A stretch of 64,000 bases of DNA from Mycosarcoma maydis (taxonomy: Eukaryota; Basidiomycota; Ustilaginomycetes; Ustilaginales): NCBI RefSeq assembly GCF_000328475.2, contig NC_026491.1, positions 372,001-436,000 of the forward strand, read 5' to 3'. Position 1 is the stretch's first letter. Each line of letters opens with the position of its first letter. This document shows, one piece after another, positions 10,653-20,418 of the stretch. A model generated the notes under the pieces. It ran no database searches, had not been told where the DNA came from, and worked only from the letters and a program-made list of their open reading frames with translations. The position numbers and the translations under genes are program-made.

Positions 10653-12671
10653 ATGATCAACAGCTCACCCGCCTTCTCCACCGCATCTTCGTCGCCTCAA
10701 CCACCTGCCTGGGCTCCCACAGACGCTGCTCACCACATGCCCATGCCCAACGCCCTCCTCGATCATCAGTTCTCTACCGAGCATGTCAATGCTTCTGCAT
10801 TTCAACCCATGTTCCACTCGTCTTTTCCTGCTGTCTTTGCTGCTCCATCCCCTGCGCTTACGCACCCGCCCATGTACGTCGCTCAGGGGCTCAACAACTT
10901 CTGGAAACCCAGCCCCTCGGCCCATCTCGTCAAGATGGAGCCCGTCAACGACCTTTTCACACCCCAAGAATTTGCTCCCTTCCCCGCCTCCCAGCCCATG
11001 GTGGTCAGCATGAGTCTGCCCAACTACGCCACTCATGCTCCCGACAGGCGATTCAACTTCTCCGATGCAGAGTCCATCGGCTCGGTCGCATCCCCTAGCT
11101 CCACTTCCGAGGCATCTTCCAGGCCCACCTCCGCGAACAGAGGTGCAAAGCGTAAAACCATGGCTGAAACTTCGCTCGACCCGCTCTCGGCTTTTGGCAC
11201 TCCCGAAACGGCTGATACCGCCAAAACCACCAAAAAGACCTCTAGGCAAGCTGGCCAGCGACGCCCTCCACCTTCCGCTTCGCACATCACCGAGTCTGGC
11301 AAGCCCTTCCCCGTCATCGACACCTCGGCAAAGCACTCGAGCCTTTTCGTGCCTCCCGACACCTCGGGCCTCACCAAGCGCGAGGCGCGACTTGTAAAGA
11401 ACCGCGCCGCCGCTTTCCTCTCCCGACAGCGCAAGCGCGAACAATTTGAAGAGATGGAGGTCAAATGCAAGGGTATCTCCATGCTCGTCTGGCGCATGTG
11501 GGAGGCCATCGCTGGTCCCGACGCTGGCCTCGAGCACGTCGACTCGACTCCCCTCGCTGCCGTGCTCGCCAACGAAGAGCCCATGGCGCGTCACTGCCTT
11601 GAAGAAGTTATCTCCAAGAAAGGCGCTTCCATCGCACCTACTGCCGACGAGGCCGAAAGCACTCCTGCCCCCGAGGTGCAGCCTCAGCTTGCTGCTCAAT
11701 CCAGTACCACTGCACCTGTGCCGACCCAAACCGCTTCTTCCGCTGAGCTCGATCAGGCTCGATCCGATCTCGCCGCTTCTCTGCAGCGCGAGAACGAGCT
11801 GCTTGCTCAGCTCAATGCGCTGCGTGCTAGCCTTGCCACCGCACACAACTCTGTTCCTGTGACAGGCTTCCAGGCGATGGATGTCAACGCCACCCACGCC
11901 AACCTTGCTGCTAGCATGGGTGTCGCATCGATGCCGTTCAAGGCTGGGCAGGGCGCCGAGCTTCCCCTCTTTGTGCCAGAGTCGCCGCTCTCCAAGTTCA
12001 CCGTGGGCGACGCGTCCAGCACGTTCATGAAGCTTGATGCTTCGAACACCGCTGGCTTCGACCTTTCCAAGACCCCGACGTTGGCCATGTTCTCGGAGAA
12101 CGCTCTTCGCAGTCAATCGATTCAGCCAGTTGGCAGCACCGTCAACGTGCCTGCGACAGGAATGGGCCTTGGTCTTGACTACCGATTTCCCTGTGCCTCC
12201 GCACCTTCTTCGCCCTCCACTGCCTCGACGTCGTCGTCGTCGATCGAGAGCAGACAGTCGCGCGCCAACTCTCTGATTGGCCACCAGACTGTTTCACCTG
12301 CCAAAGCGCCTAACACGCTGGCATCGGTCCTGCTCCTGGCTGGCATGTCGCTCATGGGTGTTGGACCTTCCGCTCACGAACTCGATGCTGCCGAGGCATC
12401 TGTCAACGTCGCTGTGACTCCTGCTCGCAGCAGGCAGGCACGTACCGGTCGAAGGGCTTTGGGTCAGACCAAGTTACCTGAGCGTGCTGCATCCACTCCT
12501 GCTGCTGGGCAACCCTCGTCGCACTTGAGCGACGATGACCTTCTGATGGAGATCGGTCTCGACTCTGCCTCGCTCTCCGAGGCCGATGATGATCAGGATG
12601 TCGATGCCACCAACCTTTCTAACGGGGTGAGCATGCAGAGTGCAGCAGCGACGGCCGTGTCTTGCGCTTGA
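10653..12671 (+). CDS. bZIP transcription factor with ATF6/bZIP28-like basic region
   Basis: A 672-residue nuclear bZIP protein. The basic region lies at about residues 241-265 and reads KREARLVKNRAAAFLSRQRK, with the N-x-x-A-A-x-x-S-R DNA-contact pattern (NRAAAFLSR). It resembles the ATF6/plant bZIP28 class more than Jun, Gcn4 or Hac1. The expected leucine heptads do not follow cleanly; a better coiled coil, QRENELLAQLNALRASLA, comes about 110 residues later. A hydrophobic stretch (LASVLLLAGMSLMGVG, about residues 556-571) could be a weak membrane segment. The rest is Ser/Pro/Ala-rich and disordered. The open frame begins at a TTG at 10626; the ATG at 10653 is the first start codon after a long ATG-free leader. 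Target genes are unknown. Confidence 0.85.
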   Translation: MINSSPAFSTASSSPQPPAWAPTDAAHHMPMPNALLDHQFSTEHVNASAFQPMFHSSFPAVFAAPSPALTHPPMYVAQGLNNFWKPSPSAHLVKMEPVNDLFTPQEFAPFPASQPMVVSMSLPNYATHAPDRRFNFSDAESIGSVASPSSTSEASSRPTSANRGAKRKTMAETSLDPLSAFGTPETADTAKTTKKTSRQAGQRRPPPSASHITESGKPFPVIDTSAKHSSLFVPPDTSGLTKREARLVKNRAAAFLSRQRKREQFEEMEVKCKGISMLVWRMWEAIAGPDAGLEHVDSTPLAAVLANEEPMARHCLEEVISKKGASIAPTADEAESTPAPEVQPQLAAQSSTTAPVPTQTASSAELDQARSDLAASLQRENELLAQLNALRASLATAHNSVPVTGFQAMDVNATHANLAASMGVASMPFKAGQGAELPLFVPESPLSKFTVGDASSTFMKLDASNTAGFDLSKTPTLAMFSENALRSQSIQPVGSTVNVPATGMGLGLDYRFPCASAPSSPSTASTSSSSIESRQSRANSLIGHQTVSPAKAPNTLASVLLLAGMSLMGVGPSAHELDAAEASVNVAVTPARSRQARTGRRALGQTKLPERAASTPAAGQPSSHLSDDDLLMEIGLDSASLSEADDDQDVDATNLSNGVSMQSAAATAVSCA

Positions 12672-13635
12672 ACGCACATGACCCGAGCCAAGCCTGCGCT
12701 ATGCATATCCTTTTACGACGAAGCGAGCAAAGTTGTTTGCCCTCGCTCTCATCTAACGACGCAAAGAGTCTTGAAGACTCACACGACAAAGTTCCGCCTG
12801 TATCATGGCCCTGCATCCTTTTTCGCCCTTTTCAAGTCTCGGATACTGTATTCTCCACACCCTTGTCCCATACACGTTACGTTACGAGCATTTTTTTTCG
12901 CCTTTGAAGCTAGACCGACGTGCTTGCACCCGCTCTGATATGCGCTTTGGCTGGATAGCGTTTTCCCTGGGAGCTGGCCTCTCTGGATGACGCTACCGTC
13001 GTGCGCGATCAAATCATAGCTGGAGGCATCCGTCGTTCGATGCTTGGTCAAATTGGAGCCGTTTGTAACAGTTGTCCTTCGATTACAACAGAATTCTTTC
13101 CTCTACCCGGTGTCTTTTCTTCGCTCTTTGCTACGAGTTGGCGGGGAGCGGAAGTGGAGACGGCATTATGATCGGGCACAGGATAGCGTTTTCATAACAC
13201 GCCTCAGTCATGAGTGCTGTTCTTCTTGTTTCTAGTTAACATTAGTTCTTTCTGACTCTTTTGCGGCAGCTTTTTCGGACTGGTTCTGTTCTGATTTTGC
13301 CAATCGATGAAAATTGATTTGCGCCTTTCGATGTGGTGTGATGGTGCCAAACAATGTGTTTGTGGATGTGGTGTGATGGTGCCAAGCAATGTGTTTGTGT
13401 GTGAACGAGCGAAGATGGATGAGAAGAGCCGTTTGTGCAGACGCGGTGGTGTACCATTCTGCTGAACGACGAGCTGGAGAACGAGGGCGAAATGTGAGAG
13501 AGCACGGGAAGGCCAAGAAGAGTCGTGAGTCATGGCGAACACGTACGTTGGCATCCATAGTCATCTCAAGATTATTTGCATTCACGACTGTTCGAAAGAA
13601 AAGGACATGAGACTGGGTGAAATATGGCACACTTG
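12672..13635. other. Spacer between convergent bZIP and Uso1 genes
   Basis: About 960 bases holding the 3' ends of two converging genes. No conserved open frame is seen. It includes the 35-bp tandem duplication at 13330-13399. Confidence 0.6.
13330..13399 (+). repeat. 35-bp tandem duplication
   Basis: Two adjacent 35-base units beginning GATGTGGTGTGATGGTGCCA. They differ at one visible position (AACAATG versus AGCAATG), so the duplication is recent. Confidence 0.9.
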
Positions 13636-16600
13636 TCAATCCACATCGTCATTGTCGTCATCGTCGTCGTCGTCGTCACTGACATCCTTGTCGCCCTTGG
13701 CCCTCAACTTTGCCTTGTCACGTTTGCGCTTCTGGGTGAGCTCTTCGAGCAGCACAAGCAGGTCTTCGTTCTCCTTTGCAATCTCTTCCTTGTCCTTCTT
13801 GAGCGTGTCGAGCTCTTTCTCCACATCGGCACTTGAAGACGATGTGCAAGCGTTTGAGGACGTCTCGAGAGCGGCAATCTTGGATCTCAGCTCGGAAACC
13901 TCGTTCTCGCTTGACGCCTTGAACTGCGCCAGCTCCGATTCCACCTGCTTCTTCTCGGCAGTCAGCTTGTCCAGTTGCGACAGCTTGGTCGAGAGCTCTT
14001 TGTTCTGCTTGCTCAGCTTTTCCAACTGCTTGACTTTCTTTTCTAGCTCCTGCTTTTCTTTCGTCAGCTTGTCGAGCGATCCCACCCGCGCTTCAAGCTC
14101 CTGTTTGTCTAGGGTGAGCTTTTCGAACTCTTGGAGCTTCTTCTCCAATTCAGCCTTGTTCTTGGTCACCTCGTCCAAGGTTTTCACTTTGTCTTCCAAC
14201 TCCGCCTTGTCTTTCTCCACCTTCTGCAGCGCCGCCAGCTTCTCGGTCAACACTCGTTTCTCTTCAAGAGCCGCCGACAGCTGTTTAGATTTCTCAGCAT
14301 CAGCAGTGTCGGCTTGGCCGTTCGAGCTGAGAACCTGCTCTTCGAGGGATGCCACCTTAGCTTCCAGTTCGGTCTTAGCTGCTTTGGTGACTCCCAGTTC
14401 GGCCAGTTGCGCTGTTGCAGTTTCGAGCTCGGCGGTGAGCGCGGGAAGGCGCGAAAGCTGACTTTCGAGCGAAGCGTTTTGCGCTTGCAGTGCGGAGATC
14501 TTGGATTGGACTTTGACATCATCGACAGCATTCGCACCACCGGAGGCAGCAGACTCGAGAGTACGAAGCTTGCTTTCGAGCTCTGCGATCTTGTCCGCTT
14601 GTTGACCAGCCAACTCGCGCGCTTGGATCAGATCTTTCATTGCCACTCCACCTGCACCCTCCTTCTTGCCGTCAAACGAGCCGGCAACGACGAGATCGTC
14701 GTGCTTCTTCTTTAACTCATCGTGCGCCTTCTGCAAGGCCGCAAACTCCTTTTGCGAAGGTTTGCTCGCCGAGATCCGAGCCATTTCCGAGGTGAGCTGC
14801 AACACTTTTCCGTTGCTCTCCTCTTCCCTCGTCTGAGCCTCGGTCAATAGCTTTTGCAGCTCGTCATGCCTTGCTTGCAGATCCGCCAGTGCCGAGGCAT
14901 GGTCAGACCTGAGTTGCTCGACTTGCGTACGAGCAGCTTCGAGCTGCGGTGCATGCGTCGTAACGGCCTCTTGTGCTGCTCCGAGTTGCGCCTGAAGTTG
15001 AGCGATTTGCTGAGTGTGGGTCTCGGTTAGCTGTTCGACGCGTTTTTCGAGCACTTCGATTTCGCGCGCTTGTTTGACGACAGTGTCTCTCAACGATTCT
15101 GCTTGGCGTTGCGCATCGAGAAGTTCTGCCGGAAGCGCAGCTTGCGCTGCAGAGCTGCTAGCAGGATCGACAGTTATGGATCTAGCGATCAGGGTAGAGT
15201 TGGCACGCCAGAATTCGACGAAGCTCCAATCGAACCAGAGACCCGCTCGACGACGTTTAGAGAGGTGGCCGAGACCGTTGACCTCAAGATCTTTGTCCTG
15301 GGCTTCTTCGTCTGCCTTCTCCTTGTCCTCCGGTGTAGCCGCATCGGCTGCAGCAGGAGATGCAGAGGATGGGTCGGCCAAGGCAGCTTTGGCGGCTGCG
15401 GCTGCTGCTGCCGCAGTTGCAGCCGCTTTTGCTTCTGCGATCTGTTTGACACGCAGCTCATTGGCTTCATTCTGCTCTTCAACAGCGATAAGCTTTTCCA
15501 GCACGTCAGGTGTGACTTCGCGGAAACGAACATCTTCAGAAATGCGGTTGATGCGCACAGCAAACTGGTCAGCGCCAATTCTGGAGTGTAGGATGGGGTG
15601 CATCGTGGCTCTTGTCACGGCCTCCTTGCCTGGGTCAGTATCAAATTCGTACGCCACTCCCAACAGGAATGCAGCGAGACCTTGGATGAGTGGATCGACA
15701 CCAGACGACTGAGCGACTGGCTGAATGACAGCTTGCAGCGCAGCCGATTCCGACAAAAAGTCGCGCACGCTCAGTGGCGAGTCGTGCAGCCACACGGAGA
15801 GCAGGACGAGGTAGCCCACCATGATGCGCGTCCAGTCTGCCGCAGAATAGGAGATGGACGAGACGGTAGCGCCCATAGCCGAGGCGCGCTCTGTGCGTAC
15901 GGCATCGGCGAGCTCTCGTTCGGACAGAGTCAAGTTGCCGACAATGACTTGGATGAGCGACGAAGGTGCGTCGTCGTCGTCGTCATCGTCAGCCTCGTCA
16001 TCGTCGCCTTCCTTTGTGGCTCGAACGTGCTTGATGACTGTGCCATCGGGGTTGATCGAGATAGAACGGGCAGCTGCTTTGGCCGTCTCACTTCCGCGAA
16101 CGAGGTAGGAGAAGAGCATAGCCGAGACAAGGTATTTGTAGGCGTCGGCATGTTCAGACGTAGCCTGGACTGAAGGGCTCTGGGTGATAGCCTCGAAGAG
16201 GATCCTGCCTGCAGCAGATGCTTGATGCGCACCACTTTCAGCTTCAGCTTCAGCTTGCGGGACCATACCGTTGATGATGGACAGACGTGCATCCATGTTG
16301 TCAGCGACATAAGCTCGGAAGCAAGCGACAGCAGCGCCTCTCAACCCGAGCCCACCTTTGGCACCCGAAGTGCCGATGGCAAGCTCGATAAGACAGACAG
16401 CAGCAGGTCTTGGCTCTATACGGGTGAGGGAAGCCTCTGGAGGAGCTGCATATGCCGAGTGCTGAGCCGATTGTTGGTCTCCCTCTTGCGCTTCGGCTCC
16501 GTGCGGCTCGGATGCGCTGACGACCTTGATCGGTTGCACGAGCAACGCGGAGAGAAGATCTTGATTGGCTCTCGACGCGTGCATAAGTGAGGCCGAGACG

Positions 16601-17751
16601 TGCAGCGCCTGTGCTTTGAGGGAAGCAGGGGCGGTGGAAGCAAGACCGAGTTCGATTAGGCATTTCGTAAGGCCGCATTGCAAAAGCGCGCCTTGATTGG
16701 CACGACGACCTTCACCCTGGCCGCCGATGAGCAGAGCGACGATCTCAAGCACGATTTTGGCGTTGACGACTTTCTGATGGTCCCAATCCTGGAAGCAAAA
16801 TGCCTCGAGCTGGCGCGCGTACTCGTGTTCAGCATGCTTGGAGGGGAACTCGTTGTTGGACGGTGTGGGAGGATAGAAGAGCAGCGGTGCAAGCATGGGG
16901 ATAGAGAGAGTCTCTCGGAAGTAATTCTGGTTGGAGACGTTGTAGCGCAAAAGAGCTTCGAGGCCCTCGAGGGCATCTTGGACAATGACACCGCCTTCTA
17001 TCCTGCCTTCAGCGGCACACACGTCGAGGAGCTTCTCGAAAGCGCCTTCGAATGCGACGAGCTTTTGGATGTCGGCGTTTCCATAGACAAGGTGTGGGAG
17101 GAGGAGGAGGGCCTCGTTGCGGACGATCTCTGCAGAGGAACCAGCGCCTTCGGCAAGACATTCGAGGATGGCACCGCACCCTCCGGGCGCGACGAGGACG
17201 TGATCCTGAACTCTGTGAGGACGATTGCGGAGCAGAGAGCCGAGGAGCTGGAGCGAGGCGAAACGGGTGTAAAAGGCACGGTCAGGAGCCAGGAGCGGCA
17301 GTAGACAATGAAGAGGGCCAGGTTCTTGCAAAAAGATATCGGTGTGAAGAAGCCCGGAAGGTGGACCTTGGTCGTGTTGCTTGCGCTTACCCTGTGCTTG
17401 CGGTGGTTGCGCGGCGGACGAGGCCTGGGCAGCTTCCGGCGATTGCACCTCGCACAGTGTAATGCAGCATTCGATCAAGGCTCTGGCGATGTCTTCGTCC
17501 TTTGCATCCTGTTGGAGGGAGATGAGCAATGCCGGAAGTGCATGCTGACCCACGGCGCGGTTGTGGTCGCGGCTCAATCCCTTGAGCGCAAGCACGGCAG
17601 CTCTGCGATCTTCGATGGAAAGTTGAAGTTCGTCTGCTTTGGACAGCCGCTCTGCGAGGGTCTGGATGGTGTTGACGGCAGACTGATTTGCGCCTCCAGG
17701 TTTGGACAACTGCGAGTACTGCTGGCGCAGAATGTTGAAGCCATGCAGCAT
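13636..17751 (-). CDS. USO1: General vesicular transport factor Uso1/p115
   Basis: A 1371-residue homologue of Uso1/p115, the long tether that captures ER-derived COPII vesicles at the cis-Golgi before SNARE pairing. Roughly residues 1-760 form the armadillo-like globular head; the segment with EDRRAAVLALKGLSRDH near residue 55 matches the conserved ADRR..V..LK.LS block. Residues about 870-1340 are an almost continuous coiled coil with many KxELExK-type heptads, and the protein ends in an acidic tail (DDDDDDDNDDVD), as in mammalian p115. The longest open frame starts at a GTG at 17778; the first ATG is at 17751. Relatives usually begin M-x-F-L-x-x-x-Y, so a short upstream exon may replace the first few residues here. 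Confidence 0.9.
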   Translation of the reverse strand: MLHGFNILRQQYSQLSKPGGANQSAVNTIQTLAERLSKADELQLSIEDRRAAVLALKGLSRDHNRAVGQHALPALLISLQQDAKDEDIARALIECCITLCEVQSPEAAQASSAAQPPQAQGKRKQHDQGPPSGLLHTDIFLQEPGPLHCLLPLLAPDRAFYTRFASLQLLGSLLRNRPHRVQDHVLVAPGGCGAILECLAEGAGSSAEIVRNEALLLLPHLVYGNADIQKLVAFEGAFEKLLDVCAAEGRIEGGVIVQDALEGLEALLRYNVSNQNYFRETLSIPMLAPLLFYPPTPSNNEFPSKHAEHEYARQLEAFCFQDWDHQKVVNAKIVLEIVALLIGGQGEGRRANQGALLQCGLTKCLIELGLASTAPASLKAQALHVSASLMHASRANQDLLSALLVQPIKVVSASEPHGAEAQEGDQQSAQHSAYAAPPEASLTRIEPRPAAVCLIELAIGTSGAKGGLGLRGAAVACFRAYVADNMDARLSIINGMVPQAEAEAESGAHQASAAGRILFEAITQSPSVQATSEHADAYKYLVSAMLFSYLVRGSETAKAAARSISINPDGTVIKHVRATKEGDDDEADDDDDDDAPSSLIQVIVGNLTLSERELADAVRTERASAMGATVSSISYSAADWTRIMVGYLVLLSVWLHDSPLSVRDFLSESAALQAVIQPVAQSSGVDPLIQGLAAFLLGVAYEFDTDPGKEAVTRATMHPILHSRIGADQFAVRINRISEDVRFREVTPDVLEKLIAVEEQNEANELRVKQIAEAKAAATAAAAAAAAKAALADPSSASPAAADAATPEDKEKADEEAQDKDLEVNGLGHLSKRRRAGLWFDWSFVEFWRANSTLIARSITVDPASSSAAQAALPAELLDAQRQAESLRDTVVKQAREIEVLEKRVEQLTETHTQQIAQLQAQLGAAQEAVTTHAPQLEAARTQVEQLRSDHASALADLQARHDELQKLLTEAQTREEESNGKVLQLTSEMARISASKPSQKEFAALQKAHDELKKKHDDLVVAGSFDGKKEGAGGVAMKDLIQARELAGQQADKIAELESKLRTLESAASGGANAVDDVKVQSKISALQAQNASLESQLSRLPALTAELETATAQLAELGVTKAAKTELEAKVASLEEQVLSSNGQADTADAEKSKQLSAALEEKRVLTEKLAALQKVEKDKAELEDKVKTLDEVTKNKAELEKKLQEFEKLTLDKQELEARVGSLDKLTKEKQELEKKVKQLEKLSKQNKELSTKLSQLDKLTAEKKQVESELAQFKASSENEVSELRSKIAALETSSNACTSSSSADVEKELDTLKKDKEEIAKENEDLLVLLEELTQKRKRDKAKLRAKGDKDVSDDDDDDDDNDDVD

Positions 17752-18421
17752 CGTGATAGAGACTGCGGCGGGGCGCACTCAACAGAGAGTGGGTTTGGCG
17801 GAGCAAAGGACAACAAGCTGAGCCTTGCGTTAGAATGCAGTCGAAATACGTGAGCAAGAACGTAGTGGCGATGATGATGATGATAAAGAGCAAAGCAGAA
17901 CCGAGAGTTGGGAGAACGAGTTGCCAAATCGCGTTTGCAAGTGCTTTGCTGTGGGCTTCCACGGCATTGCCGTGAAATGCCGTGCCAGTTCGTGATTCAC
18001 GATTCACGATTGATGATTGCTTCGTGCACCAATTTCAACCTTTCCTGACACCGAAGCGCGTGCATTTCGACATCCCCACTTGAATCGATTTTGATGATGA
18101 TCCGATCCACCCGATTTGATCTGAAGAGCATTCAAAATCGCGGGGGGGGGGGGGGGGGGGGGTTGGGAAGAATTCTCAGCATCGGGAGCCACATGCGTAG
18201 ATGGCGAACGAATGCACAGGGAGACGCATCTGTGAGATGAAATGGGTTGCAGCAGCATAAGCAGTAGCAGCAGCTAAGTTAGCGAGTACCACATGCGCGC
18301 GAGAATGCAAAGGACGGAGGCTCAGACTATGTACAGTACAGACACCAGAAGAGGATGCAAACGAGAGAGACTGGAGTAGCATAGTAGTCGACAGAAGCGT
18401 AACGGGAAGCGGGCAGTTCTC
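17752..18421. other. Spacer between Uso1 and the NTF2-like gene
   Basis: Upstream side of Uso1 and downstream side of the NTF2-like gene. It contains a TTCACGATTCACGATT motif at about 17994-18011 and the G21 run at 18142. No coding signal. Confidence 0.6.
18142..18162 (+). repeat. Homopolymer G21
   Basis: Twenty-one consecutive G on the + strand (C on the other). The length may be inaccurate in any assembly, and such runs can form G-quadruplex structures. Confidence 0.9.
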
Positions 18422-19191
18422 TTAGAACTCCATATCGGCGTTGCTACCAGTACTCGGGGCGGGTGAGCCAGGGATGATGGCCTGTCTCAATCCGGACCTG
18501 TTGGCAAACAATGCCGTAGGCTTGGCCTTCATGTGGTGCTTTTTCTTGGCCAGGTTGAGTTTGGACGTGACGGGACTCAACTGTGCGTCTGTGGGCGAGT
18601 AGAAGCTGTTGGCGGCGGCTGCCCTGGCTGCGAGTGGTGCTGTTGCCTTTCGATGACCTTCCTCCTCGGTAAGAGCCGAGACTTTGCCGTCCTGCGCTTT
18701 GCGCTTGATGACGACAAGCGAATGGACATTCTTGACCGTTGCACCGTTGTCGGATGAGAGGCTGAGCATGTGATCGAGCACAATGGTACGATGGGGCAGC
18801 GACTCGGGGGTGACGAGCAGACGCTGGCGTAGGCTACGCCGAGTAAAAGGTGCGAGCACCTCGGCGAATTTGGACCTGATGTTGTTGGGACCGACAACTA
18901 CATCACCCGTAGGGAGAGTGAGGATGGCCTCGTTGGCAAAGATGGAGAAGCATTCATCGCTAGGTGTGTCAGATGCGTAGAGCTGTACGATTCAAAAAAA
19001 GACAAAAAGTCAGAACGGATTCAAGGTCTGCTTGAGCTGATCGGGACGATCGAGCGGGCAGCGTGACTTACTTGTCGAAGAGAGTCAAGGAGGTTAGCTT
19101 CGTCTTCCTCGGGCTGTCGCTCTGGAAGCAGTTTTGAGTGCTCGGGTGCAAGACCGGCGGCGTTGAGACGAGTGTTGGATGCGTGGAACAT
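18422..19191 (-). CDS. NTF2-like domain protein (two exons)
   Basis: Spliced gene complement(18422..18982, 19072..19191), encoding 226 residues. Exon 1 (40 codons) starts MFHASNTRLNAAGLAPEHSK. The 89-nt intron 18983-19071 has gtaagt at its 5' end and cag at its 3' end and is phase 0. Exon 2 continues LYASDTPSDECFSIFANEAI. Residues about 30-140 have the layout of an NTF2/SnoaL-type cone-shaped domain: an N-terminal helix, a short strand with a DVVVGPNNIRSKFAEVLAPF segment like the family's (G.(a/e)....W....), then strands around TIVLDHMLSL and SLVVIKRK. The C-terminal 80 residues are basic and disordered. The best open frame in exon 2 alone begins at a GTG inside the domain, so the spliced model is preferred. 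Partner and function are unknown. Confidence 0.7.
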
Positions 19192-20418
19192 ACTTGAAGA
19201 TGGTGATGACGATGCTGGTGAACAAAGTGTCGAGATTGCTGGTGCAGAAAGGAGCTGGTTCAGAGCTGTCGGTGCTAGATGTCCAAGGTAAGCTGGTCGG
19301 GCGAAGAGGGAGTGTCTTGAGGTTATCGAGAGGAGAGGATGAAGAAAGTAAAGGTCGAGGCCTGATCCAGAGTCTTTTTATTCGAACAGCCACTTTTGAG
19401 CAAAGCCAAGAGCGAACGAGTAGATTCTATCCTTACGAACGCCCTCGGTTGGCTCAGTAGAGCAAAAGGAGAACAGGCAAGTGGACCCTGGAACGCTGCA
19501 ACGCTGTAATCACAAATACTGCAACGTTGCAACGCTATGATGCTCAAACAGGCGACGCAACTTGCAAGTCGAATAGACTTTGACACAGCAGCCTTGAAAG
19601 CGTCATGTCATGCGAAACCTTTTGCACAGTCACAAGTGTCGCGTGCTGCTGCCTCGATTTTCTGTTTAAATCTCAGACGGCGGTTGATCAACGTTCTACC
19701 CAATACTCACACTCGTGACTGTATACGTGATTCGTGATTGAATTTGATCTCTCACCGTTTAGAACATTAACCCTAACTTTCTCACCTTTGTTTGTGCAAA
19801 CATTCTTTTCGCACGAATGGCAGCGAGCGTCTCTGTTCTTGCCCCTCTCCAGTTCATGTACCTGGCCGCGATCTTCTTGAGGTGGGACGAGGACCTCGAT
19901 GCTGCTGCTCTACTGTACAGATGTGACTGTTGTTTCCATGTCAAATAAACAATCACGAATCGTCGTGCTGGTTCGTGCTTGCAGTATCACGTTCTCGTGG
20001 CGCGCCTGGGAACCTGTAGGTCATCACGCGTGAAGCTCACGTGGGTCGACAGATGTTAGAGCTACAGTTGAACCTCGCTTGTGTGAGCACTCGTGACTGA
20101 ACCGTGAACCACGAACCACAAACCGTGATGAACTCACGACTTACGACGGCTCATGACTCGCGCGTGACGCTTTCGTCGTGCGTGTTTATTTAGCCTGTCA
20201 GTCACGAGTCACGAGTGTTTGCCGCGGTTGCATGCGTGATTGCCAGATTCTCGATTCTCATGGACCCTTTGTACTTTCTGTTCGCAGACACCGCCTTTTG
20301 ATGGCTCCACGAATCGCTGAAGCCACTCGTCGATCCTGGTCATCAGCAGTTGCCGTGTGCGTAGCTCCTCCTTGTTGAGTGAATTCGGGCTCATCCGCCC
20401 GAGGCGCCAAGCTCTGCA
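19192..20418. other. Divergent promoter region, NTF2-like and CHK-like kinase genes
   Basis: About 1.2 kb between two divergently transcribed genes. No conserved frame. AGTCACGAGT and TCGTGATTC motifs are dense at 19710-19740 and 20085-20225. Confidence 0.55.

Noticed and set aside
9838..10656. 272-codon frame in the bZIP leader whose stop overlaps the bZIP ATG
   Set aside because: It begins at GTG and contains no ATG at all, so it cannot be a normal upstream ORF; the Ser/Leu content is just CT-rich DNA.
10665..12284. 539-codon open frame antisense to the bZIP gene
   Set aside because: Gly/Arg/Ser-rich shadow of a GC-rich coding strand; no family features.
10653..12671. Assignment of the bZIP as the Hac1/Cib1 unfolded-protein-response factor
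   Set aside because: The basic region lacks the RNR-A-x-x-SR-E/KKR pattern of fungal Hac1, and no convincing paired Ire1 cleavage hairpins were found downstream; a single TTCTC/GAGAA hairpin around 11776-11793 has an 8-nt loop and no partner.
19767..19777. Telomere-like TTAACCCTAAC
   Set aside because: Only one and a half units in the middle of a gene-rich region; expected by chance.
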